Shown here: in pieces, positions 46,042 to 59,000 of the stretch
How positions within the stretch are numbered: position 1 is the first letter of the stretch
Layout: each line of letters opens with the position of its first letter
Origin: Crossaster papposus
Taxonomy: Eukaryota; Echinodermata; Asteroidea; Velatida; Solasteridae
Assembly (NCBI GenBank): GCA_037893245.1
Contig: JBAIAA010001624.1
Span: forward strand, 85,471-149,470
DNA: 64,000 bases
Direction: 5' to 3'
Notes under the pieces: generated by a model
The model's database searches: none
Told to the model about the DNA's origin: nothing
What the model saw: only the letters and a program-made list of their open reading frames with translations
Made by a program: the position numbers and the translations under genes

Positions 46042-46743
46042 TACGTTTGAGGCAAATAAAGCTTCAAATAATTTATCCCCGCGGGACAGTTTGCAAGGCT
46101 TTGACGGAACTAGAGTTTGGTCAATTCAGGTCACTCCACCTTGTGGTCGGATTGATTTATGGATATGAACTAGTTCAGTCTTGGCTTGATACTATAACCT
46201 GAATTCGAGCACTCAGCCACACACTTTCGTTTGAGCAGTCGACCTGTTTGCATGGTTGTAGAAATTTCGTCTTGCAAAAAATTCATTTAATGTTTTCTTG
46301 CCGATCGCCAAATATTGGCGTAAATATGCCCCGTGCCAGGTCGAAGCGACGGGTTGCCTCTGGGCCGGTGGATGGAGCCAAGCGGCCGCAAGGACGGCCT
46401 CGATCGTTCGTCCTCTCGGCAGGATGCTGTGGCCAGTCGACGCGATGGAGTTCAGTCGAGCCATGGAATGCACCGACGGTAGCGGGTATTGCATACCCGG
46501 CCGTTGGATACGGCAGGCCCTGTCATCAGCAGCGACGGAGGCCCAATTGTTGCACCATCCACCATCGGTCGGTCCGGAGGTGACTCGTCCACGACTTTGG
46601 AGTCGGGTAAGTCTAGTGTGGCTATTAATGCTGAGGAATCAACCCCTCAACCAATTATTACCACTAGTGTTCAGTCTATTTGGCCGTGCGTCACCAACTG
46701 TGACAAAATTGCTAAATATAATTGCTGTTTGCGTAACCAACTG
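46042..46743 (+). mobile_element. 0.7-kb foreign segment, copy 2
   Basis: This is the same segment as at 42666-43366, offset by 3,376 bp at the left end and 3,377 at the right. Differences seen are an extra A in CTCCACCTTG (about 46137) and GCCGATCGCC for GCCGACCGCC (about 46305). It has the same TGTAA at both edges (46037-46041, 46744-46748). Identical junctions in both copies show that it was copied together with the surrounding satellite, not inserted twice. Confidence 0.55.
46326..46583 (+). pseudogene. Gag-like N-terminal fragment in foreign segment copy 2
   Basis: This has the same 85-codon frame as in copy 1, with identical predicted residues in this frame (MPRARSKRRVASGPVDGAKR). It has the same stop and no downstream domain. 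The sequence change relative to copy 1 (C to T near 46305) lies upstream of this ATG. Confidence 0.35.
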
Positions 46744-49700
46744 TGTAAAGGGAAAGAAGTGTGCATAAGAAATATGTAAAGGGAAAGAAGTGTGCATAAG
46801 AAATATGTAAAGGGAAAGAAGTGTGCATAAGAAATATGTAAAGGGAAAGAAGTGTGCATAAGAAATATGTAAAGGGAAAGAAGTGTGCATAAGAAATATG
46901 TAAAGGGAAAGAAGTGTGCATAAGAAATATGTAAAGGGAAAGAAGTGTGCATAAGAAATATGTAAAGGGAAAGAAGTGTGCATACGAAATATGTAAAGGG
47001 AAAGAAGTGTGCATAAAAAATATGTAAAGGGAAAGAAGTGTGCATAAGAAATAAACACATGATGTGGGAACAAGCCCTCGAGGTAAATATGTAAAGGGAA
47101 AGAAGTGTGCATAAGAAATATGTAAAGGGAAAGAAGTGTGCATAAGAAATATGTAAAGGGAAAGAAGTGTGCATAAGAAATATGTAAAGGGAAAGAAGTG
47201 TGCATAAGAAATATGTAAAGGGAAAGAAGTGTGCATAAGAAATATGTAAAGGGAAAGAAGTGTGCATAAGAAATATGTAAAGGGAAAGAAGTGTGCATAA
47301 GAAATATGTAAAGGGAAAGAAGTGTGCATAAGAAATATGTAAAGGGAAAGAAGTGTGCATAAGAAATATGTAAAGGGAAAGAAGTGTGCATAAGAAATAT
47401 GTAAAGGGAAAGAAGTGGGCATAAGAAATATGTAAAGGGAAAGAAGTGTGCATAAGAAATATGTAAAGGGAAAGAAGTGGGCATAAGAAATATGTAAAGG
47501 GAAAGAAGTGTGCATAAGAAATATGTAAAGGGAAAGAAGTGTGCATAAGAAATATGTAAAGGGAAAGAAGTGTGCATAAGAAATATGTAAAGGGAAAGAA
47601 GTGTGCATAAGAAATATGTAAAGGGAAAGAAGTGTGCATAAGAAATATGTAAAGGGAAAGAAGTGTGCATAAGAAATATGTAAAGGGAAAGAAGTGTGCA
47701 TAAGAAATATGTAAAGGGAAAGAAGTGTGCATAAGAAATATGTAAAGGGAAAGAAGTGTGCATAAGAAATATGTAAAGGGAAAGAAGTGTGCATAAGAAA
47801 TATGTAAAGGGAAAGAAGTGTGCATAAGAAATATGTAAAGGGAAAGAAGTGGGCATAAGAAATATGTAAAGGGAAAGAAGTGTGCATAAGAAATATGTAA
47901 AGGGAAAGAAGTGGGCATAAGAAATATGTAAAGGGAAAGAAGTGTGCATAAGAAATGTGTAAAGGGAAAGAAGTGTGCATAAGAAATATGTAAAGGGAAA
48001 GAAGTGTGCATAAGAAATATGTAAAGGGAAAGAAGTGTGCATAAGAAATATGTAAAGGGAAAGAAGTGTGCATAAGAAATATGTAAAGGGAAAGAAGTGT
48101 GCATAATAAATATGTAAAGGGAAAGAAGTGTGCATAAGAAATATGTAAAGGGAAAGAAGTGTGCATAATAAATATGTAAAGGGAAAGAAGTGTGCATAAG
48201 AAATATGTAAAGGGAAAGAAGTGTGCATAAGAAATATGTAAAGGGAAAGAAGTGTGCATAAGAAATATGTAAAGGGAAAGAAGTGTGCATAAGAAATATG
48301 TAAAGGGAAAGAAGTGTGCATAAGAAATATGTAAAGGGAAAGAAGTGTGCATAAGAAATATGTAAAGGGAAAGAAGTGTGCATAAGAAATATGTAAAGGG
48401 AAAGAAGTGTGCATAAGAAATATGTAAAGGGAAAGAAGTGTGCATAAGAAATATGTAAAGGGAAAGAAGTGTGCATAAGAAATATGTAAAGGGAAAGAAG
48501 TGTGCATAAGAAATATGTAAAGGGAAAGAAGTGTGCATAAGAAATATGTAAAGGGAAAGAAGTGTGCATAAGAAATATGTAAAGGGAAAGAAGTGTGCAT
48601 ACGAAATATGTAAAGGGAAAGAAGTGTGCATAAGAAATATGTAAAGGGAAAGAAGTGTGCATAAGAAATATGTAAAGGGAAAGATTTGTGCATAAGAAAT
48701 ATGTAAAGGGAAAGAAGTGTGCATAAGAAATATGTAAAGGGAAAGAAGTGTGCATAAGAAATATGTAAAGGGAAAGATTTGTGCATAAGAAATATGTAAA
48801 GGGAAAGAAGTGTGCATAAGAAATATGTAAAGGGAAAGAAGTGTGCATAAGAAATATGTAAAGGGAAAGAAGTGTGCATAAGAAATATGTAAAGGGAAAG
48901 AAGTGTGCATAAGAAATATGTAAAGGGAAAGAAGTGTGCATAAGAAATATGTAAAGGGAAAGAAGTGTGCATAAGAAATATGTAAAGGGAAAGAAGTGTG
49001 CATAAGAAATATGTAAAGGGAAAGAAGTGTGCATAAGAAATATGTAAAGGGAAAGAAGTGTGCATAAGAAATATGTAAAGGGAAAGAAGTGTGCATAAGA
49101 AATATGTAAAGGGAAAGAAGTGTGCATAAGAAATATGTAAAGGGAAAGAAGTGTGCATAAGAAATATGTAAAGGGAAAGAAGTGTGCATAAGAAATATGT
49201 AAAGGGAAAGAAGTGTGCATAAGAAATGTGTAAAGGGAAAGAAGTGTGCATAAGAAATATGTAAAGGGAAAGAAGTGTGCATAAGAAATATGTAAAGGGA
49301 AAGAAGTGTGCATAAGAAATATGTAAAGGGAAAGAAGTGTGCATAAGAAATATGTAAAGGGAAAGAAGTGTGCATAAGAAATATGTAAAGGGAAAGATTT
49401 GTGCATAAGAAATATGTAAAGGGAAAGAAGTGTGCATAAGAAATATGTAAAGGGAAAGAAGTGTGCATAAGAAATATGTAAAGGGAAAGAAGTGTGCATA
49501 AGAAATATGTAAAGGGAAAGAAGTGTGCATAAGAAATATGTAAAGGGAAAGAAGTGTGCATAAGAAATATGTAAAGGGAAAGAAGTGTGCATAAGAAATA
49601 TGTAAAGGGAAAGAAGTGTGCATAAGAAATATGTAAAGGGAAAGAAGTGTGCATAAGAAATATGTAAAGGGAAAGAAGTGTGCATAAGAAATATGTAAAG

Positions 49701-52700
49701 GGAAAGAAGTGTGCATAAGAAATATGTAAAGGGAAAGAAGTGTGCATAAGAAATATGTAAAGGGAAAGAAGTGTGCATAAGAAATATGTAAAGGGAAAGA
49801 AGTGTGCATAAGAAATATGTAAAGGGAAAGAAGTGTGCATAAGAAATATGTAAAGGGAAAGAAGTGTGCATAAGAAATATGTAAAGGGAAAAAAGTGTGC
49901 ATAAGAAATATGTAAAGGGAAAGAAGTGTGCATAAGAAACATGTAAAGGGAAAGAAGTGTGCATAAGAAATATGTAAAGGTAAAGAAGTGTGCATAAGAA
50001 ATATGTAAAGGCAAAGAAGTGTGCATAAGAAATATGTAAAGGGAAAGAAGTGTGCATAAAAAATATGTAAAGGGAAAGAAGTGTGCATAAGAAATAAACA
50101 CATGATGTGGGAACAAGCCCTCGAGGTAAATATGTAAAGGGAAAGAAGTGTGCATAAGAAATATGTAAAGGGAAAGAAGTGTGCATAAGAAATATGTAAA
50201 GGGAAAGAAGTGTGCATAAGAAATATGTAAAGGGAAAGAAGTGTGCATAAGAAATATGTAAAGGGAAAGAAGTGTGCATAAGAAATATGTAAAGGGAAAG
50301 AAGTGTGCATAAGAAATATGTAAAGGGAAAGAAGTGTGCATAAGAAATATGTAAAGGGAAAGAAGTGTGCATAAGAAATATGTAAAGGGAAAGAAGTGTG
50401 CATAAGAAATATGTAAAGGGAAAGAAGTGTGCATAAGAAATATGTAAAGGGAAAGAAGTGTGCATAAGAAATATGTAAAGGGAAAGAAGTGGGCATAAGA
50501 AATATGTAAAGGGAAAGAAGTGTGCATAAGAAATATGTAAAGGGAAAGAAGTTGGCATAAGAAATATGTAAAGGGAAAGAAGTGTGCATAAGAAATATGT
50601 AAAGGGAAAGAAGTGTGCATAAGAAATATGTAAAGGGAAAGAAGTGTGCATAAGAAATATGTAAAGGGAAAGAAGTGTGCATAAGAAATATGTAAAGGGA
50701 AAGAAGTGTGCATAAGAAATATGTAAAGGGAAAGATTTGTGCATAAGAAATATGTAAAGGGAAAGAAGTGTGCATAAGAAATATGTAAAGGGAAAGAAGT
50801 GTGCATAAGAAATATGTAAAGGGAAAGAAGTGTGCATAAGAAATATGTAAAGGGAAAGAAGTGTGCATAAGAAATATGTAAAGGGAAAGAAGTGTGCATA
50901 AGAAATATGTAAAGGGAAAGAAGTGTGCATAAGAAATATGTAAAGGGAAAGAAGTGTGCATAAGAAATATGTAAAGGGAAAGAAGTGTGCATAAGAAATA
51001 TGTAAAGGGAAAGAAGTGTGCATAAGAAATATGTAAAGGGAAAGAAGTGTGCATAAGAAATATGTAAAGGGAAAGAAGTGTGCATAAGAAATATGTAAAG
51101 GGAAAGAAGTGTGCATAAGAAATATGTAAAGGGAAAGAAGTGTGCATAAGAAATATGTAAAGGGAAAGAAGTGGGCATAAGAAATATGTAAAGGGAAAGA
51201 AGTGTGCATAAGAAATATGTAAAGGGAAAGAAGTTGGCATAAGAAATATGTAAAGGGAAAGAAGTGTGCATAAGAAATATGTAAAGGGAAAGAAGTGTGC
51301 ATAAGAAATATGTAAAGGGAAAGAAGTGTGCATAAGAAATATGTAAAGGGAAAGAAGTGTGCATAAGAAATATGTAAAGGGAAAGAAGTGTGCATAAGAA
51401 ATATGTAAAGGGAAAGAAGTGTGCATAAGAAATATGTAAAGGGAAAGAAGTGTGCATAAGAAATATGTAAAGGGAAAGAAGTGTGCATAAGAAATATGTA
51501 AAGGGAAAGAAGTGTGCATAAGAAATATGTAAAGGGAAAGAAGTGTGCATAAGAAATATGTAAAGGGAAAGATTTGTGCATAAGAAATATGTAAAGGGAA
51601 AGAAGTGTGCATAAGAAATATGTAAAGGGAAAGAAGTTTGCATAAGAAATATGTAAAGGGAAAGAAGTGTGCATAAGAAATATGTAAAGGGAAAGAAGTG
51701 TGCATAAGAAATATGTAAAGGGAAAGAAGTGTGCATAAGAAATATGTAAAGGGAAAGAAGTGTGCATAAGAAATATGTAAAGGGAAAGAAGTGTGCATAA
51801 GAAATATGTAAAGGGAAAGAAGTGTGCATAAGAAATATGTAAAGGGAAAGAAGTGTGCATAAGAAATATGTAAAGGGAAAGAAGTGTGCATAAGAAATAT
51901 GTAAAGGGAAAGAAGTGTGCATAAGAAATATGTAAAGGGAAAGAAGTGTGCATAAGAAATATGTAAAGGGAAAGAAGTGTGCATAAGAAATATGTAAAGG
52001 GAAAGAAGTGTGCATAAGAAATATGTAAAGGGAAAGAAGTGTGCATAAGAAATATGTAAAGGGAAAGAAGTGTGCATAAGAAATATGTAAAGGGAAAGAA
52101 GTGTGCATAAGAAATATGTAAAGGGAAAGAAGTGTGCTTAAGAAATATGTAAAGGGAAAGAAGTGTGCATAAGAAATATGTAAAGGGAAAGAAGTGTGCA
52201 TAAGAAATATGTAAAGGGAAAGAAGTGTGCATAAGAAATATGTAAAGGGAAAGAAGTGTGCATAAGAAATATGTAAAGGGAAAGAAGTGTGCATAAGAAA
52301 TATGTAAAGGGAAAGAAGTGTGCATAAGAAATATGTAAAGGGAAAGAAGTGTGCATAAGAAATATGTAAAGGGAAAGAAGTGTGCATAAGAAATATGTAA
52401 AGGGAAAGAAGTGTGCATAAGAAATATGTAAAGGGAAAGAAGTGTGCATAAGAAATATGTAAAGGGAAAGAAGTGTGCATAAGAAATATGTAAAGGGCAA
52501 GAAGTGTGCATAAGAAATATGTAAAGGGAAAGAAGTGTGCATAAGAAATATGTAAAGGGAAAGAAGTGTGCATAAATAATATGTAAAGGGAAAGAAGTGT
52601 GCATAAGAAATATGTAAAGGGAAAGAAGTGTGCATAAGAAATATGTAAAGGGAAAGAAGTGTGCATAAGAAATATGTAAAGGGAAAGAAGTGTGCATAAG

Positions 52701-53041
52701 AAATATGTAAAGGGAAAGAAGTGTGCATAATAAATATGTAAAGGGAAAGAAGTGTGCATAATAAATATGTAAAGGGAAAGAAGTGTGCATAAGAAATATG
52801 TAAAGGGAAAGAAGTGTGCATAAGAAATATGTAAAGGGAAAGAAGTGTGCATAAGAAATATGTAAAGGGAAAGAAGTGTGCATAAGAAATATGTAAAGGT
52901 AAAGAAGTGTGCATAAGAAATATGTAAAGGGAAAGAAGTGTGCATAAGAAATATGTAAAGGGAAAGAAGTGTGCATAAAAAATATGTAAAGGGAAAGAAG
53001 TGTGCATAAGAAATAAACACATGATGTGGGAACAAGCCCTC
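46744..53041. repeat. Satellite block 4 with point-variant higher-order structure
   Basis: The 31-bp units include 67-bp variants only at about 47051, 50095 and 53012, all of the GAGGTAAAT type and all preceded two units earlier by GCATAAAAAAT. Pairs of units with GTGGGCAT or GTTGGCAT, 62 bp apart, recur at 47417/47479, 47851/47913, 50491/50553 and 51173/51235; the last two pairs are 682 bp (22 units) apart. GATTTGTGCAT variants occur at 48684, 48777, 49397, 50735 and 51570. No gene is supported. Confidence 0.95.
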
Positions 53042-56000
53042 GAGGTAAATATGTAAAGGGAAAGAAGTGTGCATAAGAAATATGTAAAGGGAAAGAAGTG
53101 TGCATAAGAAATATGTAAAGGGAAAGAAGTGTGCATAAGAAATATGTAAAGGGAAAGAAGTGTGCATAAGAAATATGTAAAGGGAAAGAAGTGTGCATAA
53201 GAAATATGTAAAGGGAAAGAAGTGTGCATAAGAAATATGTAAAGGGAAAGAAGTGTGCATAAGAAATATGTAAAGGGAAAGAAGTGTGCATAAGAAATAT
53301 GTAAAGGGAAAGAAGTGTGCATAAGAAATATGTAAAGGGAAAGAAGTGTGCATAAGAAATATGTAAAGGGAAAGAAGTGTGCATAAGAAATATGTAAAGG
53401 GAAAGAAGTGTGCATAAGAAATATGTAAAGGGAAAGAAGTGTGCATAAGAAATATGTAAAGGAAAGAAGTGTGCATAAGAAATATGTAAAGGGAAAGAAG
53501 TGTGCATAAGAAATATGTAAAGGGAAAGAAGTGTGCATAAGAAATATGTAAAGGGAAAGAAGTGTGCATAAGAAATATGTAAAGGGAAAGAAGTGTGCAT
53601 AAGAAATATGTAAAGGGAAAGAAGTGTGCATAAGAAATATGTAAAGGGAAAGAAGTGTGCATAAGAAATATGTAAAGGGAAAGAAGTGTGCATAAGAAAT
53701 ATGTAAAGGGAAAGAAGTGTGCATAAGAAATATGTAAAGGGAAAGAAGTGTGCATAAGAAATATGTAAAGGGAAAGAAGTGTGCATAAGAAATATGTAAA
53801 GGGAAAGAAGTGTGCATAAGAAATATGTAAAGGGAAAGAAGTGTGCATAAGAAATATGTAAAGGGAAAGAATGTGTGCATAAGAAATATGTAAAGGGAAA
53901 GAAGTGTGCATAAGAAATATGTAAAGGGAAAGAAGTGTGCATAAGAAATATGTAAAGGGAAAGAAGTGTGCATAAGAAATATGTAAAGGGAAAGAAGTGT
54001 GCATAAGAAATATGTAAAGGGAAAGAAGTGTGCATAAGAAATATGTAAAGGGAAAGAAGTGTGCATAAGAAATATGTAAAGGGAAAGAAGTGTGCATAAG
54101 AAATATGTAAAGGGAAAGAAGTGTGCATAAGAAATATGTAAAGGGAAAGAAGTGTGCATAAGAAATATGTAAAGGGAAAGAAGTGTGCATAAGAAATATG
54201 TAAAGGGAAAGAAGTGTGCATAAGAAATATGTAAAGGGAAAGAAGTGTGCATAAGAAATATGTAAAGGGAAAGAAGTGTGCATAAGAAATATGTAAAGGG
54301 AAAGAAGTGTGCATAAGAAATATGTAAAGGGAAAGAAGTGTGCATAAGAAATATGTAAAGGGAAAGAAGTGTGCATAAGAAATATGTAAAGGGAAAGAAG
54401 TGTGCATAAGAAATATGTAAAGGGAAAGAAGTGTGCATAAGAAATATGTAAAGGGAAAGAAGTGTGCATAAGAAATATGTAAAGGGAAAGAAGTGTGCAT
54501 AAGAAATATGTAAAGGGAAAGAAGTGTGCATAAGAAATATGTAAAGGGAAAGAAGTGTGCATAAGAAATATGTAAAGGGAAAGAAGTGTGCATAAGAAAT
54601 ATGTAAAGGGAAAGAAGTGTGCATAAGAAATATGTAAAGGGAAAGAAGTGTGCATAAGAAATATGTAAAGGGAAAGAAGTGTGCATAAGAAATATGTAAA
54701 GGGAAAGAAGTGTGCATAAGAAATATGTAAAGGGAAAGAAGTGTGCATAAGAAATATGTAAAGGGAAAGAAGTGTGCATAAGAAATATGTAAAGGGAAAG
54801 AAGTGTGCATAAGAAATATGTAAAGGGAAAGAAGTGTGCATAAGAAATATGTAAAGGGAAAGAAGTGTGCATAAGAAATATGTAAAGGGAAAGAAGTGTG
54901 CATAAGAAATATGTAAAGGGAAAGAAGTGTGCATAAGAAATATGTAAAGGGAAAGAAGTGTGCATAAGAAATATGTAAAGGGAAAGAAGTGTGCATAAGA
55001 AATATGTAAAGGGAAAGAAGTGTGCATAAGAAATATGTAAAGGGAAAGAAGTGTGCATAAGAAATATGTAAAGGGAAAGAAGTGTGCATAAGAAATATGT
55101 AAAGGGAAAGAAGTGTGCATAAGAAATATGTAAAGGGAAAGAAGTGTGCATAAGAAATATGTAAAGGGAAAGAAGTGTGCATAAGAAATATGTAAAGGGA
55201 AAGAAGTGTGCATAAGAAATATGTAAAGGGAAAGAAGTGTGCATAAGAAATATGTAAAGGGAAAGAAGTGTGCATAAGAAATATGTAAAGGGAAAGAAGT
55301 GTGCATAAGAAATATGTAAAGGGAAAGAAGTGTGCATAAGAAATATGTAAAGGGAAAGAAGTGTGCATAAGAAATATGTAAAGGGAAAGAAGTGTGCATA
55401 AGAAATATGTAAAGGGAAAGAAGTGTGCATAAGAAATATGTAAAGGGAAAGAAGTGTGCATAAGAAATATGTAAAGGGAAAGAAGTGTGCATAAGAAATA
55501 TGTAAAGGGAAAGAAGTGTGCATAAGAAATATGTAAAGGGAAAGAAGTGTGCATAAGAAATATGTAAAGGGAAAGAAGTGTGCATAAGAAATATGTAAAG
55601 GGAAAGAAGTGTGCATAAGAAATATGTAAAGGGAAAGAAGTGTGCATAAGAAATATGTAAAGGGAAAGAAGTGTGCATAAGAAATATGTAAAGGGAAAGA
55701 AGTGTGCATAAGAAATATGTAAAGGGAAAGAAGTGTGCATAAGAAATATGTAAAGGGAAAGAAGTGTGCATAAGAAATATGTAAAGGGAAAGAAGTGTGC
55801 ATAAGAAATATGTAAAGGGAAAGAAGTGTGCATAAGAAATATGTAAAGGGAAAGAAGTGTGCATAAGAAATATGTAAAGGGAAAGAAGTGTGCATAAGAA
55901 ATATGTAAAGGGAAAGAAGTGTGCATAAGAAATATGTAAAGGGAAAGAAGTGTGCATAAGAAATATGTAAAGGGAAAGAAGTGTGCATAAGAAATATGTA

Positions 56001-59000
56001 AAGGGAAAGAAGTGTGCATAAGAAATATGTAAAGGGAAAGAAGTGTGCATAAGAAATATGTAAAGGGAAAGAAGTGTGCATAAGAAATATGTAAAGGGAA
56101 AGAAGTGTGCATAAGAAATATGTAAAGGGAAAGAAGTGTGCATAAGAAATATGTAAAGGGAAAGAAGTGTGCATAAGAAATATGTAAAGGGAAAGAAGTG
56201 TGCATAAGAAATATGTAAAGGGAAAGAAGTGTGCATAAGAAATATGTAAAGGGAAAGAAGTGTGCATAAGAAATATGTAAAGGGAAAGAAGTGTGCATAA
56301 GAAATATGTAAAGGGAAAGAAGTGTGCATAAGAAATATGTAAAGGGAAAGAAGTGTGCATAAGAAATATGTAAAGGGAAAGAAGTGTGCATAAGAAATAT
56401 GTAAAGGGAAAGAAGTGTGCATAAGAAATATGTAAAGGGAAAGAAGTGTGCATAAGAAATATGTAAAGGGAAAGAAGTGTGCATAAGAAATATGTAAAGG
56501 GAAAGAAGTGTGCATAAGAAATATGTAAAGGGAAAGAAGTGTGCATAAGAAATATGTAAAGGGAAAGAAGTGTGCATAAGAAATATGTAAAGGGAAAGAA
56601 GTGTGCATAAGAAATATGTAAAGGGAAAGAAGTGTGCATAAGAAATATGTAAAGGGAAAGAAGTGTGCATAAGAAATATGTAAAGGGAAAGAAGTGTGCA
56701 TAAGAAATATGTAAAGGGAAAGAAGTGTGCATAAGAAATATGTAAAGGGAAAGAAGTGTGCATAAGAAATATGTAAAGGGAAAGAAGTGTGCATAAGAAA
56801 TATGTAAAGGGAAAGAAGTGTGCATAAGAAATATGTAAAGGGAAAGAAGTGTGCATAAGAAATATGTAAAGGGAAAGAAGTGTGCATAAGAAATATGTAA
56901 AGGGAAAGAAGTGTGCATAAGAAATATGTAAAGGGAAAGAAGTGTGCATAAGAAATATGTAAAGGGAAAGAAGTGTGCATAAGAAATATGTAAAGGGAAA
57001 GAAGTGTGCATAAGAAATATGTAAAGGGAAAGAAGTGTGCATAAGAAATATGTAAAGGGAAAGAAGTGTGCATAAGAAATATGTAAAGGGAAAGAAGTGT
57101 GCATAAGAAATATGTAAAGGGAAAGAAGTGTGCATAAGAAATATGTAAAGGGAAAGAAGTGTGCATAAGAAATATGTAAAGGGAAAGAAGTGTGCATAAG
57201 AAATATGTAAAGGGAAAGAAGTGTGCATAAGAAATATGTAAAGGGAAAGAAGTGTGCATAAGAAATATGTAAAGGGAAAGAAGTGTGCATAAGAAATATG
57301 TAAAGGGAAAGAAGTGTGCATAAGAAATATGTAAAGGGAAAGAAGTGTGCATAAGAAATATGTAAAGGGAAAGAAGTGTGCATAAGAAATATGTAAAGGG
57401 AAAGAAGTGTGCATAAGAAATATGTAAAGGGAAAGAAGTGTGCATAAGAAATATGTAAAGGGAAAGAAGTGTGCATAAGAAATATGTAAAGGGAAAGAAG
57501 TGTGCATAAGAAATATGTAAAGGGAAAGAAGTGTGCATAAGAAATATGTAAAGGGAAAGAAGTGTGCATAAGAAATATGTAAAGGGAAAGAAGTGTGCAT
57601 AAGAAATATGTAAAGGGAAAGAAGTGTGCATAAGAAATATGTAAAGGGAAAGAAGTGTGCATAAGAAATATGTAAAGGGAAAGAAGTGTGCATAAGAAAT
57701 ATGTAAAGGGAAAGAAGTGTGCATAAGAAATATGTAAAGGGAAAGAAGTGTGCATAAGAAATATGTAAAGGGAAAGAAGTGTGCATAAGAAATATGTAAA
57801 GGGAAAGAAGTGTGCATAAGAAATATGTAAAGGGAAAGAAGTGTGCATAAGAAATATGTAAAGGGAAAGAAGTGTGCATAAGAAATATGTAAAGGGAAAG
57901 AAGTGTGCATAAGAAATATGTAAAGGGAAAGAAGTGTGCATAAGAAATATGTAAAGGGAAAGAAGTGTGCATAAGAAATATGTAAAGGGAAAGAAGTGTG
58001 CATAAGAAATATGTAAAGGGAAAGAAGTGTGCATAAGAAATATGTAAAGGGAAAGAAGTGTGCATAAGAAATATGTAAAGGGAAAGAAGTGTGCATAAGA
58101 AATATGTAAAGGGAAAGAAGTGTGCATAAGAAATATGTAAAGGGAAAGAAGTGTGCATAAGAAATATGTAAAGGGAAAGAAGTGTGCATAAGAAATATGT
58201 AAAGGGAAAGAAGTGTGCATAAGAAATATGTAAAGGGAAAGAAGTGTGCATAAGAAATATGTAAAGGGAAAGAAGTGTGCATAAGAAATATGTAAAGGGA
58301 AAGAAGTGTGCATAAGAAATATGTAAAGGGAAAGAAGTGTGCATAAGAAATATGTAAAGGGAAAGAAGTGTGCATAAGAAATATGTAAAGGGAAAGAAGT
58401 GTGCATAAGAAATATGTAAAGGGAAAGAAGTGTGCATAAGAAATATGTAAAGGGAAAGAAGTGTGCATAAGAAATATGTAAAGGGAAAGAAGTGTGCATA
58501 AGAAATATGTAAAGGGAAAGAAGTGTGCATAAGAAATATGTAAAGGGAAAGAAGTGTGCATAAGAAATATGTAAAGGGAAAGAAGTGTGCATAAGAAATA
58601 TGTAAAGGGAAAGAAGTGTGCATAAGAAATATGTAAAGGGAAAGAAGTGTGCATAAGAAATATGTAAAGGGAAAGAAGTGTGCATAAGAAATATGTAAAG
58701 GGAAAGAAGTGTGCATAAGAAATATGTAAAGGGAAAGAAGTGTGCATAAGAAATATGTAAAGGGAAAGAAGTGTGCATAAGAAATATGTAAAGGGAAAGA
58801 AGTGTGCATAAGAAATATGTAAAGGGAAAGAAGTGTGCATAAGAAATATGTAAAGGGAAAGAAGTGTGCATAAGAAATATGTAAAGGGAAAGAAGTGTGC
58901 ATAAGAAATATGTAAAGGGAAAGAAGTGTGCATAAGAAATATGTAAAGGGAAAGAAGTGTGCATAAGAAATATGTAAAGGGAAAGAAGTGTGCATAAGAA

